DNA from: Flavobacterium phragmitis
Lineage (GTDB): Bacteria; Bacteroidota; Bacteroidia; Flavobacteriales; Flavobacteriaceae
DNA: 42,880 nt
Direction: 5' to 3'
NCBI RefSeq assembly: GCF_900112575.1
Contig: NZ_FOMH01000015.1
Coordinates: forward strand, 94,092 to 136,971
Shown here: piece after piece, positions 7,121 to 16,159 of the stretch
Numbering within the stretch: the stretch's first letter is position 1
How the letters are laid out: the number at the start of each line of letters is the position of its first letter
The notes under the pieces: model-generated
What the model was told of the DNA's origin: nothing
Database searches by the model: none
Seen by the model: the letters and a program-made list of their open reading frames with translations, nothing else
Position numbers and translations under genes: made by a program

Positions 7121-9130
7121 TTATTTTTTAAAGTTTTTAATCCCACTTTGCAGCCAGTTGTAATATTCCGTTATATCTGGATTATAAGCTGAAGTTTCCG
7201 TTAAAGAATTACTGCTGTGATCCACAATTACATAAAATGGCTGTGCGTTTGCCTTGTAAGTTTTAATCTGTAAATCGCTCCATTTGTTACCAATAGTTTT
7301 GATTTTTTTTCCAGTAGTTTCAGAAACATATTGCTCGTTTTCTGGCAGTTCTTTTTTGTCGTCAACATAAAGTGAAATCAACACCACATCGTTATTTAAA
7401 ACTCCTAAAACTTTGGGATCCGACCAGACCAATTCTTCCATTTTTCGGCAGTTTACGCAGGCATATCCTGTGAAATCCAATAAAACTGGTTTTCCTTGTT
7501 TTTTGGCATATTCCATTCCTTTATCGTAATCATGAAAAGTGATAATATTCTGCGGGCCGTGTTCTGCTCCTTCCGGCAGCGAACCTGTTATTTTTAATTC
7601 AGAATTTCCAGAAACACCCAATCCGTTTGGAGATTCACTGTACTGCATTGGAGGAGGAAATCCGCTGATTAATTTTAACGGTGCACCCCAAAGTCCTGGA
7701 ATTAAATAAATCGTAAAACTCAAAACGATGAGTCCGAAACCTAATCTTCCGACAGAAATATGATTTAATGGAGAATCATGCGGCAAGGTGATTTTCCCAA
7801 ATAAATAAAAAGCCAGCATTCCAAAAACAGCAATCCAGATGGCTAAAAAAGTTTCTCTTTCCAGCCAATGCAATTGCAGCACTAAATCGGCATTGGATAA
7901 AAATTTGAAAGCTAAAGCCAGTTCCAAAAATCCTAAAACCACTTTTACCGTATTCAGCCATCCGCCTGATTTTGGCAATGCATTTAGCCAGCCTGGAAAA
8001 GCGGCAAATAATGAAAACGGTAATGCAATAGCAATTGAAAATCCTAACATTCCCACAATTGGAGCGATTCCGCCTTTTGAAGCCGCTTCAACCAATAAAG
8101 TTCCTACAATGGGTCCTGTACAAGAAAAAGATACAATGGCTAAAGCCAAAGCCATAAAGAAAATCCCGATCAGTCCTCCTCTATCGGCCTGTGAATCGAC
8201 TTTGTTGGCTAATGCATTTGGAAGCATAATTTCGAAAGCGCCCAAAAAGGAACAGGCAAAAACAACCAATAAAATAAAGAAAATCAGGTTGAACCAGACA
8301 TTTGTTGAAAGCGCATTTAAGGAATCAGCACCAAAAATAGCCGTTACAATAGAACCTAATAAAACGTAAATGATTACAATTGAAAAACCGTAAATCATCG
8401 CATTTCTAATTCCTGCTGCTTTGGTTTTACTTTGTTTGGTAAAATAACTTACCGTCATTGGAATCATTGGGAAAACACATGGCGTTAGCAAAGCTGCAAA
8501 ACCAGATAAAAAAGCTAAAATAAATATAGTCAGCAATCCTCTTTGTTCATTTTTCTTTGGCGATTCGGCTGTTACTGCTTTTTCAGTTTTATCAACCGCT
8601 TTTACCAAAGTTACTTCCTCAGTAATGACTGAATCTTTTTCCGTCGCTGGAGTTTCTTCAACAGCGACGGTTTTCTTTTCTGCGGGAATTTTAAAAATTA
8701 ATTCTTCTGTTGTCGGCGGTAAACAGTTGCTGTCATCGCAGACCATAAATTCTACTTCTCCGTCAATGCTCGAAAGACCTTCTGAGGTTAGTTTTATTTT
8801 CTGTGTAAAAAGTGCTTTATCTTCAAAATATTTAATTTTCATATCGAAGATTTTGTCGACAACTTCATGCCCTTTTTCTTCGGTTGTTTTCCCAACAAGT
8901 TCGAATTTTTTATTGGTGTTTTTGAAGGTAAAAGCAGTTCTCGAAGGACCACCTTCTTCAATATATTGTCCGTATAAATGCCAGCCAGATTGGATTACAG
9001 CTTTGGCTTTTAAAATATATTCTTTATCTGATACTTTCTCTACAGATGTCGACCATTTTACGGGATTGTACATTTGGGCAGACATACTCACAGAAAGAAT
9101 TAACAGTATTATAATGATACTATTTTTCAT
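7121..9130 (-). CDS. dsbD: DsbD-type thiol:disulfide interchange protein
   Basis: This 669-aa inner-membrane protein carries electrons from cytoplasmic thioredoxin to the periplasm. It starts with a signal peptide (~1-18). The N-terminal periplasmic domain has the CxxxxC pair C131/C136. The central membrane domain (~198-480, about eight helices) has the two redox cysteines in TPCVFP (C218) and SCTGP (C337). The C-terminal thioredoxin-like domain has CVNC (C558/C561). All three redox modules are intact. It lies downstream of two TlpA-like proteins and an M16 protease, so it probably supplies reductant to those thioredoxins. A terminator-like hairpin lies just upstream (9154-9177), so part of its transcription may be independent. 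Confidence 0.93.
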   Translation of the reverse strand: MKNSIIIILLILSVSMSAQMYNPVKWSTSVEKVSDKEYILKAKAVIQSGWHLYGQYIEEGGPSRTAFTFKNTNKKFELVGKTTEEKGHEVVDKIFDMKIKYFEDKALFTQKIKLTSEGLSSIDGEVEFMVCDDSNCLPPTTEELIFKIPAEKKTVAVEETPATEKDSVITEEVTLVKAVDKTEKAVTAESPKKNEQRGLLTIFILAFLSGFAALLTPCVFPMIPMTVSYFTKQSKTKAAGIRNAMIYGFSIVIIYVLLGSIVTAIFGADSLNALSTNVWFNLIFFILLVVFACSFLGAFEIMLPNALANKVDSQADRGGLIGIFFMALALAIVSFSCTGPIVGTLLVEAASKGGIAPIVGMLGFSIAIALPFSLFAAFPGWLNALPKSGGWLNTVKVVLGFLELALAFKFLSNADLVLQLHWLERETFLAIWIAVFGMLAFYLFGKITLPHDSPLNHISVGRLGFGLIVLSFTIYLIPGLWGAPLKLISGFPPPMQYSESPNGLGVSGNSELKITGSLPEGAEHGPQNIITFHDYDKGMEYAKKQGKPVLLDFTGYACVNCRKMEELVWSDPKVLGVLNNDVVLISLYVDDKKELPENEQYVSETTGKKIKTIGNKWSDLQIKTYKANAQPFYVIVDHSSNSLTETSAYNPDITEYYNWLQSGIKNFKK

Positions 9131-9153
9131 GTTTTTTTGAGTTTGATTAAAAA

Positions 9154-9177
9154 AAGAGCTGCTTGCCGACAGCTCTT
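9154..9177 (-). terminator. Terminator-like hairpin between the M16 and dsbD genes
   Basis: On the minus strand AAGAGCTG and CAGCTCTT pair across an 8-base loop and are followed by a T-run. It is a good intrinsic terminator or attenuator 24 bases before the dsbD start. Confidence 0.75.
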
Positions 9178-9247
9178 GAAAGTCTTTCCTATAAAATTTG
9201 GCTTACTAATTCAGATTTTAAAATGAAGTGATGGAAGACTTTTTTTT

Positions 9248-9317
9248 AGTTTTCAGTCTCAGTCACAGTTTTCAGATCGAAACTTAAAACTGTGACCGAA
9301 AACCGAGACTGAAAACT
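9248..9317 (-). repeat. Two-stem dyad directly after the M16 stop
   Basis: The outer arms AGTTTTCAGTCTC (9248-9260) and GAGACTGAAAACT (9305-9317) are perfect. The inner arms GTCACAGTTT (9262-9271) and AAACTGTGAC (9287-9296) are also perfect. There is no T-run after it on the minus strand, so it is more likely a 3' stabilising structure or a dispersed element than a terminator. Related dyads follow two other genes in this operon. Confidence 0.8.
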
Positions 9318-12106
9318 TACTTCAACGGATTCCCTTCTTTATCCAAAGAACCCGATTTAATGATGATCATTTTATCCAGTTTAACATACTTTTTAATCGC
9401 ATCATTAACCTGCTGCAACGTTGCTTTTTCGATGTCTTTTGGATATAGGTCGATATAATTTGGTTCCAATCCTCTTTCCATGAAACTTAAAATTGTTCTT
9501 GCCATACCGTTTGTGGTTGACATTCCTACTTTAAAACTCCCGATTAAATTGGTTTTCTTGTTTTCCAGTTCTGCCGCTGTGATTCCTTCTTTAACCCATT
9601 TATCTACCTGGACCATAGTCGCATCAAATCCTTTCTGGAATAAATTCGGATTGAAAGAAGCATTTACAAACCAATAACCACCCGTTTCTATATTTCCACC
9701 GATTCCTGATGAAATGTTATAAGTTAGACCGTCATTGTCACGTACCGTCTGCATTAAACGTCCTGCAAATCCGGCTCCCAAAGTATAATTTCCAATGAAA
9801 AACGGAATATAATCGGCATCGGCTCTTTTTAAACCTGTAAACTGCCCGATAAATAATTCTGCACTTGGTTTTTCAGGAATGGTTACCACTTCTGTTTTTG
9901 AGTTTGATTTTGAAGCCTCTTCAAATTTTAATTTTTCTGTAACACCGCCATTCCAGTTTTTGAATGATTTTTTTAAGGAATTATTTAAGTTCGCTCCTTC
10001 TGTATCACCTACAATTACTAATCGCATTGAAGCCGGTCCGAAATATTTTTTATGAAAAGCTTTTATTTCTTCTAGAGTTGCTCTCTTAATATTTTCAATA
10101 TTTTCCTCAACACTTAAACTGTAGTTTGGATTATTTTTTGGATAAATAGACTGCGATAAAGCGATGCTTCCTCTTTCCCCTGGATCGTTTAAATCCTGCT
10201 GCGTATTCCCGATAAACTGCTGTTTCAAATTTTCAAATTCTTTGGCGTCAAACAACGGATTTCTTAACTCTTCAGCCAGTAAAGCAATTACCTGATCCAG
10301 ATCTTTCTTCAGACATTTAAATCCGATATTGATTTTGAAAGTTGAAGCATTTACATTTAAAGTCACTCCTAATTTCTGCAGTTTTTCCGAGAATTTGAAT
10401 TTATCATTTAGCGTTGTTCCTTTTGATAACATAGAAGCCGTTAAAGCCGGAATACTATTATTTTTAGTTTCACTGGCATAATTTCCTAATGAAATGCTCG
10501 CTGCAACGGTAACAAAATCTTTAGCTGAGGTTTTCACGGAAACTACATCAATTCCTACAACCTTTTCTCTTTTGTAAGCTGAAGCAGATTTTTCAATTGT
10601 ATCATCAAAAGTAATTGCAGCATTATTTTTTTGCTCTATTGAAACAGCTGTTGTTTCACTTTCTTCATGCACATGTCCATCTTCTGAATGTCTGTAATAA
10701 AACGGTCCATTATCTGGCATAAAATTACCCGTCTGTACTGTTTCCTTTTTCTGTGAACCAGTCTGTTTCGGAATAAAATAACCTGTTGTGCTCTGGTCTT
10801 CCACCAGATATTTATTGGCTACGCGCAATACATCTGCCGGAGTCACTTTTTTCAATCGGTCAACTCCTGTAACATAATCTGTCCAGTCTCCTGCTGCAAT
10901 GGCTTCATTTAAAGCCGAAGCAATAACTCCCGAACCGTCGCGGGCTAAAACAGTCTGAGCGCTGATTTTTGCCACGACACGATTTACCTCATCCTGAGTT
11001 ACGCCTTCTTTTTGGATTTTTGCCACCACTTCACTGATTTTAGCATCGATATCTTCGTGTTTGGAAGTAGTTGGAAATCCTACTCCAATAGTAAACAATC
11101 CTACTTCTTTGAAATTGGTTGCGCTGGCATAAGAATAAATTCCCAAACGGGTATCTACAAAAGTTTTATTCAAAATAGCTGATGGCCCATTTCCAATAAT
11201 CTGAGCCAGAATATTCATAGCTGGAAGATCTTCATTTAAGGCACCTGGAATTTTATACGCTTTATTTACGACACCCAGTTCACCCGGTTTTCTAACCACA
11301 ATTTTACGAGGGCCATATTGTTGCGGTTCTTCTGTGTAAGGCTGAGGCATTACATGAGGGGCTTTTGTAATTTTTCCGAAATACTTTTCAATCAACTCAA
11401 AAACATTCTCTTTTCTGAAATCACCGATAATGGTTAAAGTAGCATTATCCGGCCAATAATAGGTATTGTAGAAATTCTTTAAAACCTCAATCGGTGCTTT
11501 TTCAATATCCGATTTCCATCCAATTGTCGAATGATGATATGGATGTGCAATATAAGCCGAAGCCCAGATTTCTTTATCCAATAAACTGTTAGGGTTGTTT
11601 TCGCCTCGTTCGAATTCGTTGCGTACTACGGTCATTTCGGCTTCTTTATCTTCTTTGGTTAATAAAGAATTACGCATTCTATCGGCTTCAATTTGAAGCG
11701 CTAGCTCAATTTTATCGCTTGGTAGTGTTTCAAAATAGTTCGTTCTGTCGTACCAGGTTGTAGCATTTAATTGTGCTCCTGTATTTTGCAAAACATCCGT
11801 AATAGTATTTCCATTCTTTTTGTTGAAAGTCGGCGTTCCTTTAAACATTAAATGCTCTAAAAGATGCGTTGATCCTGTATTTCCTAAAACTTCATGTTTA
11901 GAACCTACGCGATATACAATTTGTACCGTTGCAACCGGCGAGGCATTGTCCTGTAAAAGTAACACACTCATGCCGTTTGGCTGGTATAAATATTCCTCTA
12001 TACCGCCTAATTCTTTGATTTTCTTAAAATTAACTGATTTGTTCTGCGCTGAAATAAGGGTACAGAAAGCTAATGAGCAATAGCCCAGAAAGATGTATTT
12101 TTTCAT
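9317..12106 (-). CDS. M16 zinc metalloprotease, two-unit, secreted to the periplasm
   Basis: This is a 929-aa insulinase/pitrilysin-family (M16) protein with a signal peptide (~1-20, ending ISAQ). The first M16 unit carries the inverted zinc motif HLLEH (81-85), with the third ligand expected in the VVRNEFERGENN segment (~158-168). A second unit (~520-900) lacks HxxEH, as is normal for the inactive partner domain of fused M16 proteins, and keeps the substrate-clamp-like segment VRDNDGLTYNISSG. M16 enzymes degrade peptides enclosed in a chamber, so imported oligopeptides are the likely substrate. It lies downstream of susC/susD and two TlpA genes, which supports a peptide-processing locus. Confidence 0.92.
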   Translation of the reverse strand: MKKYIFLGYCSLAFCTLISAQNKSVNFKKIKELGGIEEYLYQPNGMSVLLLQDNASPVATVQIVYRVGSKHEVLGNTGSTHLLEHLMFKGTPTFNKKNGNTITDVLQNTGAQLNATTWYDRTNYFETLPSDKIELALQIEADRMRNSLLTKEDKEAEMTVVRNEFERGENNPNSLLDKEIWASAYIAHPYHHSTIGWKSDIEKAPIEVLKNFYNTYYWPDNATLTIIGDFRKENVFELIEKYFGKITKAPHVMPQPYTEEPQQYGPRKIVVRKPGELGVVNKAYKIPGALNEDLPAMNILAQIIGNGPSAILNKTFVDTRLGIYSYASATNFKEVGLFTIGVGFPTTSKHEDIDAKISEVVAKIQKEGVTQDEVNRVVAKISAQTVLARDGSGVIASALNEAIAAGDWTDYVTGVDRLKKVTPADVLRVANKYLVEDQSTTGYFIPKQTGSQKKETVQTGNFMPDNGPFYYRHSEDGHVHEESETTAVSIEQKNNAAITFDDTIEKSASAYKREKVVGIDVVSVKTSAKDFVTVAASISLGNYASETKNNSIPALTASMLSKGTTLNDKFKFSEKLQKLGVTLNVNASTFKINIGFKCLKKDLDQVIALLAEELRNPLFDAKEFENLKQQFIGNTQQDLNDPGERGSIALSQSIYPKNNPNYSLSVEENIENIKRATLEEIKAFHKKYFGPASMRLVIVGDTEGANLNNSLKKSFKNWNGGVTEKLKFEEASKSNSKTEVVTIPEKPSAELFIGQFTGLKRADADYIPFFIGNYTLGAGFAGRLMQTVRDNDGLTYNISSGIGGNIETGGYWFVNASFNPNLFQKGFDATMVQVDKWVKEGITAAELENKKTNLIGSFKVGMSTTNGMARTILSFMERGLEPNYIDLYPKDIEKATLQQVNDAIKKYVKLDKMIIIKSGSLDKEGNPLK

Positions 12107-12145
12107 TTTTTTGTGATTGAGAATATTTATTAGAGTGTTCCGTTT

Positions 12146-12219
12146 TTCAGTATTTAGTGTTCGGTCTCACTCCAGAATTGAAAACTTTGACCGAAATGAA
12201 CTGAACACTAAATACTGAA
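12146..12219 (-). repeat. Dyad after the first TlpA gene
   Basis: Perfect 17-base arms TTCAGTATTTAGTGTTC (12146-12162) and GAACACTAAATACTGAA (12203-12219) flank a 40-base loop. The loop has a small inner stem (TCGGTC/GACCGA). It begins 15 bases after the stop at 12234. It is related in layout to the dyads at 9248 and 13409. Confidence 0.75.
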
Positions 12220-12233
12220 GACTGTGAACTAAT

Positions 12234-13373
12234 TTAAGATTTACTGAAAATTTCCTTCAATTTAGACTGAAGTTCAGCTTCTCTAAGGTTTTTTGCAAGG
12301 ATTTTGCCGTCAGGGCCAATTAAGTAGTTGGTTGGCACCATTTTTACACCGTATAAAAGAGCAGCTTCATTCTGCCATCCTTTTAAGTCTGAAACATGAG
12401 TCCAGGTTAATCCGTCTTTTTCGATGGCTTTTTCCCAAAGATTCTTTTTATCATCCAAAGAAACTCCTAAAACATCAAATCCTTTGTCATGGTATGTTTT
12501 GTAGGCCACAACTACGTTTGGGTTTTCTTTACGGCATGGTCCGCACCACGAAGCCCAGAAATCTACCAAAACATATTTTCCTTTGTAATCTGAAAGTTTT
12601 ACTACTTTTCCGTTTACATCTGTCTGAGAAAACTCTGGGGCTGTGGCTCCTATTGCTGTTTTATCATTCAGATCAATTGCTTCTTTTAATTGTTTTCCGT
12701 AAAACGATTTTTGAACTTCTGGCGTCAAAATGCCATAATACATTTTTACCTGTTCTGGCGTTCCATATGACACAATTCTGTCATTAATTACTAAAGCGCC
12801 AGCAATTTTATCTTTATTTTTTCTGATAAATTTATCGGTTAAATCATCAGCAAAAGTCTGAAGATCTTTCCATTTTTTGTCCATTGCAGTTTGCTGTTCT
12901 GCTGTCAATTTTAATTTTCCGTTCTGCGTTAACGAATCTGATAATTTATAAACAGGACCTGCAAGATCATGTATTTTTTTAAACTCGTTATCATAATAGG
13001 ATCGATAAATATCATTCTGAACTGCTCCACTTACTTTTGCTTTATAAATTGAATCTTTTTTAGCTTCAACTTTAATATTTTCATTGTCTAAAAGAAAAAA
13101 TGCACCGTAATCTTCTCCTTTTAATTTAATGGTATGCAGTAAAGGTTCTGAAACCTTTCCGGTAAGAATAAAAGTTCCATCCTTTTGAATTTCTGCGGAA
13201 TCAGCGATTTTTTTGTTTCCTTTTTCATCTGTATTTTCCAGATAAACTGTTCCTTTTTCTAAACCAGCAATTGTACCGTTGATTGTAAATCCTTCTTCTT
13301 TTTTCGAACAAGAATTCAGCACGGTCAGCAATGCTAATCCAGCTAAACCTGATTTTAAGATTGTACTTTTCAT
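12234..13373 (-). CDS. TlpA-like thioredoxin lipoprotein with DUF4369 N-terminus
   Basis: This is a 379-aa lipoprotein; the lipobox cysteine is C22 after LLTVLNS. Residues ~28-125 are a DUF4369-like beta domain (FTINGTIAGLEKGTVYLEN). A helical linker follows, then an AhpC/TSA-TlpA thioredoxin fold from ~245. The active site is WCGPC (C277/C280), with the cis-proline in the later MVPTNY segment. It should be anchored facing the periplasm and reduce disulfides with electrons from DsbD. It is paralogous to the adjacent 400-aa protein, which lacks a lipobox. Its substrate is inferred to be an imported peptide or a locus protein. Confidence 0.92.
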   Translation of the reverse strand: MKSTILKSGLAGLALLTVLNSCSKKEEGFTINGTIAGLEKGTVYLENTDEKGNKKIADSAEIQKDGTFILTGKVSEPLLHTIKLKGEDYGAFFLLDNENIKVEAKKDSIYKAKVSGAVQNDIYRSYYDNEFKKIHDLAGPVYKLSDSLTQNGKLKLTAEQQTAMDKKWKDLQTFADDLTDKFIRKNKDKIAGALVINDRIVSYGTPEQVKMYYGILTPEVQKSFYGKQLKEAIDLNDKTAIGATAPEFSQTDVNGKVVKLSDYKGKYVLVDFWASWCGPCRKENPNVVVAYKTYHDKGFDVLGVSLDDKKNLWEKAIEKDGLTWTHVSDLKGWQNEAALLYGVKMVPTNYLIGPDGKILAKNLREAELQSKLKEIFSKS

Positions 13374-13408
13374 GTTGTTATTTTTTGTTTATTACTTTTT
13401 TATTTTTT

Positions 13409-13471
13409 TTCAGTTTAGGTTTCCAGTCTTAAATTTTCGACTGCGACTGAAAACCACGACTGAAAACTGAA
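13409..13471 (-). repeat. Dyad directly after the second TlpA gene
   Basis: Outer arms TTCAGTTT (13409-13416) and AAACTGAA (13464-13471) enclose several copies of a GACTGAAAAC-like word. The element starts at the base next to the stop at 13472. It shares AGTTTTCAGTC with the dyad at 9248. Confidence 0.6.
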
Positions 13472-14674
13472 CTACGATTTTAAAAGCTCTTTCAATTTCG
13501 CTTCCAATTCTGCACCTCTTAAATTGTCGCCGATAATTACACCTTTACTGTCCACTAAATAAGTTGCAGGAATTGTTTTTACATTGAACGTTTTACTTAC
13601 TTTATCATCATCTAAAAGATTATGCCATTGCATGTTTTCCTGTCCTAATGCTTTTTGCCAAGCTTTTTCGTCTTTATCAATTGAAATACTCAAGATTTCA
13701 AAACCTTTGCCTGCATATTCTGCATAAGCCGTTTTTAAGTTTGGAATTTCTTTACGGCATGGTCCACACCACGAAGCCCAGAAATCAACTAAAATGTATT
13801 TTTTTCCTGCTACAATGTCTTTTGCATTATATGCTTTTCCGTCTTTATCTTTCAAATTGAAATTAGCGATACTGGTTCCGATTAATGATTTTGGATTCAA
13901 ATCCTTATCCACTAATTGTCCATAATAGCTTTTCTTTGCTGCATCAGAAAATTGATCATATAAAGGTTTTTGCTCTGGTGTGAAATAACTGTAATTTGTT
14001 AACATGAAAAATGGTCCCCACCAAGTCGCCTTATGTTTTGCAATAACTTCTAAAGTTGTTTTTTCAACTTTGGAAAAAAAAGCTTTTTCTTTTGCTTCAA
14101 AAGTTTTCCATTCTTCTGTACTATAAAGAGAATCCAGAACTTTTTTGTTACCTTCTCTTCTAGCTTTACCCACTTTATTACTCAATTCATCTATTCCAAC
14201 ATGGTATGCGGCATAATCTTTATCTAGTTCCTCTTTAAAAGCAGTTTCTTTTTTGTAAAAATCATGTGCTTTTGAACCTATAACAACTACGTCTTTAAAT
14301 TTAATATATTGTCCTTCATCATTTGAAACATTCCCTGCTGCTGTCACTTTAATTTTAGCATTTTCTGCCATAAGCGGAAAACTTCCTTTATTTTTTCCAA
14401 AAACAACATAGAAGAAACGAGGCTCATTTAACTTTCCCATAAAAGTGAATTTGCCTTCTTTGAGTGTAGTTTCAGCAACTGGTAATTCAGAAGAATGTGT
14501 TGCTCCCGGAATTAATTTTACAGCTGTTCCGTCTTCAAGACCTGTAATATTTCCATCAATTGTATAAGATGTTGCTGCAGGAGCTGTTGCTTTTTTCTTT
14601 TGTGCAATACTGCTGTTTGAAATCGCAAACAAGCAGATGCACAATCCTAATATTTTATATTTAATTGTGTTCAT
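13472..14674 (-). CDS. TlpA-like periplasmic thioredoxin with DUF4369 N-terminus
   Basis: This is a 400-aa protein with a cleavable signal peptide (~1-24, ending SIAQ) and no lipobox, so it is likely soluble in the periplasm. Residues ~36-130 form a DUF4369-like domain (YTIDGNITGLEDGTAVKL). A helical region follows, then the TlpA thioredoxin fold from ~265 with WCGPC (C303/C306) and cis-Pro in TIPATY. It is a paralogue of the downstream lipoprotein (12234-13373), so the operon encodes one soluble and one membrane-tethered reductase. It follows susD by 61 bases, with a weak hairpin between. Confidence 0.92.
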   Translation of the reverse strand: MNTIKYKILGLCICLFAISNSSIAQKKKATAPAATSYTIDGNITGLEDGTAVKLIPGATHSSELPVAETTLKEGKFTFMGKLNEPRFFYVVFGKNKGSFPLMAENAKIKVTAAGNVSNDEGQYIKFKDVVVIGSKAHDFYKKETAFKEELDKDYAAYHVGIDELSNKVGKARREGNKKVLDSLYSTEEWKTFEAKEKAFFSKVEKTTLEVIAKHKATWWGPFFMLTNYSYFTPEQKPLYDQFSDAAKKSYYGQLVDKDLNPKSLIGTSIANFNLKDKDGKAYNAKDIVAGKKYILVDFWASWCGPCRKEIPNLKTAYAEYAGKGFEILSISIDKDEKAWQKALGQENMQWHNLLDDDKVSKTFNVKTIPATYLVDSKGVIIGDNLRGAELEAKLKELLKS

Positions 14675-14694
14675 TTTTGATTGATATTAAAAAT

Positions 14695-14725
14695 GCTTCC
14701 CTTTCGGAGTTCCTAATCAGGAAGC
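14695..14725 (-). terminator. Weak terminator or attenuator between susD and the TlpA genes
   Basis: On the minus strand GCTTCC and GGAAGC arms, extended by A/T pairs, are followed by ATTTTT. The stem is short and the loop long, so partial termination after susD is more likely than full termination. Confidence 0.45.
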
Positions 14726-14735
14726 TTTTAAGCTA

Positions 14736-16142
14736 TTATTTAGCTACGTTTTGTGTTATTGTTCCGTTTCCTGGATTTTGCACTGCTCCTTGTGGAAAAG
14801 GCATTGTCCATAAATGAGAATCAGATTTTAATGTATACGTATTTCCATTTGCTGTTTTGGTATAACTCACTTTGTAAATACCTTCTGCATTTAAACGACG
14901 TGCGTCTGCAAATGGAATCAATGTGTTCGTAAGTTCGTTATTCTTAGTTCTGAAAATAGCATTAAGAGCGGTTGTTTTATCTGCAGTTGCAATATCCTGA
15001 TAAGAAGCAGGAAGAATACGTGTTTTACGAACTGTATTTAAAACGCCTAATGCCTCGCTGATTTTATTATCTCGTGCCAGACACTCTGCTTTGATTAAAT
15101 AAACTTCAACAGTCGTGATTCCTCCAAAATTAAAAGCTCCTGATAATGTTCTTCTGTAATACGTTTCTGCCCCTACAGTATAAATTTTCCAACGCGAAAT
15201 AAATTTAGCATCACCTGTTTCAAAACGTTGTGCTCGCTCTACCGGAATACTGTTTTCTGTTGTTAAACTATTATAAGTACCATGACGATACGTGTAGTTT
15301 TCTACATAATTATATCCCATTGGAGAGACAGTAGTCGTATAGGAATTTGGAAGATCAATAATGGCTTTGTTTGTATTGTAATACCCAATCCAATCGTATA
15401 ATTTATTGTTTTCTGCCAATGCTAAATCTGCATATTTTAAAGCTTCTGCATAGTTATTCATTTGCAGATAAACTCTTGCATAAAATGCGTAACCTGCACC
15501 CAAATTTGGATGTAAAGGTGTTTGCGAAACTTTTAGCAGATAGGGTAAAGCCTCTTTAACATCATTCAAAATAAAATCATACATTTCCTGAATAGTCACC
15601 TGTTTACTTGGTGCATTGATATTGGCACTCGTAATTAAAGGAACTGATAATTTTGTAGAGGCTGTAGAAGCTACATAAGTGTCTGCATAGAAATTAACCA
15701 GATTAAAGTAATTCATGGCACGCAGTACTTTTGCTTCTGCCCAAACTACTCTCTGCTCTGCTTCTGTTGCTTTGGTTGTGTTTAATGCATTTTCTATAAT
15801 TAAATTAAAAGTTGAAATTCCGGCATAACTGGAATAATATGTCGTCTCATCTGAGACTTTCAATGCAATGCGATCTGCATTTTCGTCCCACATATACAGG
15901 GCATTATACAATCTGTTGCTTGCTAAACTGGCAACTGTTACATATTGATCATTTAATAATTGTGAAGCTCCTGTAATATCAACTCTATGGTTAGTATATT
16001 CATCACGCAAAAAAGCTTCATAATCTGCTAAAGTTGTTGGCGATTTTGATCCTTTTGGCACATCATTCAAATAATCGTCACAAGATGCTAAAGTCAATCC
16101 TAAAGCCAATAAGCACGCTACTTTTTTATATATATTTTTCAT
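14736..16142 (-). CDS. susD: SusD/RagB-family outer-membrane lipoprotein
   Basis: This is a 468-aa SusD-like lipoprotein with lipobox Cys at residue 21 (LTLASC). The early D-V-P-K-G segment and the helical TPR-like core (AEALKYADLALAE) are typical. The C-terminal segment (DARRLNAEG..., then LWTMPFPQGAVQNPG) matches SusD-family ends. It caps the SusC pore at the cell surface and binds the ligand. It begins 17 bases after the susC stop. At 468 aa it is at the short end for glycan-type SusD proteins, and no glycan-degrading genes are in this operon, so the ligand may be a peptide. Confidence 0.94.
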   Translation of the reverse strand: MKNIYKKVACLLALGLTLASCDDYLNDVPKGSKSPTTLADYEAFLRDEYTNHRVDITGASQLLNDQYVTVASLASNRLYNALYMWDENADRIALKVSDETTYYSSYAGISTFNLIIENALNTTKATEAEQRVVWAEAKVLRAMNYFNLVNFYADTYVASTASTKLSVPLITSANINAPSKQVTIQEMYDFILNDVKEALPYLLKVSQTPLHPNLGAGYAFYARVYLQMNNYAEALKYADLALAENNKLYDWIGYYNTNKAIIDLPNSYTTTVSPMGYNYVENYTYRHGTYNSLTTENSIPVERAQRFETGDAKFISRWKIYTVGAETYYRRTLSGAFNFGGITTVEVYLIKAECLARDNKISEALGVLNTVRKTRILPASYQDIATADKTTALNAIFRTKNNELTNTLIPFADARRLNAEGIYKVSYTKTANGNTYTLKSDSHLWTMPFPQGAVQNPGNGTITQNVAK

Positions 16143-16159
16143 CGTCTAGTCTTTATAAA

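Noticed and set aside
7839..8369. Plus-strand frame of 176 codons opposite dsbD
   Set aside because: It is antisense to a strongly recognisable DsbD membrane domain, is biased by that gene's codon use, and shows no family features.
12293..12787. Plus-strand frame of 164 codons opposite the first TlpA gene
   Set aside because: It is antisense to a clear thioredoxin domain; its residues mirror the complementary codons and it has no recognisable motif.
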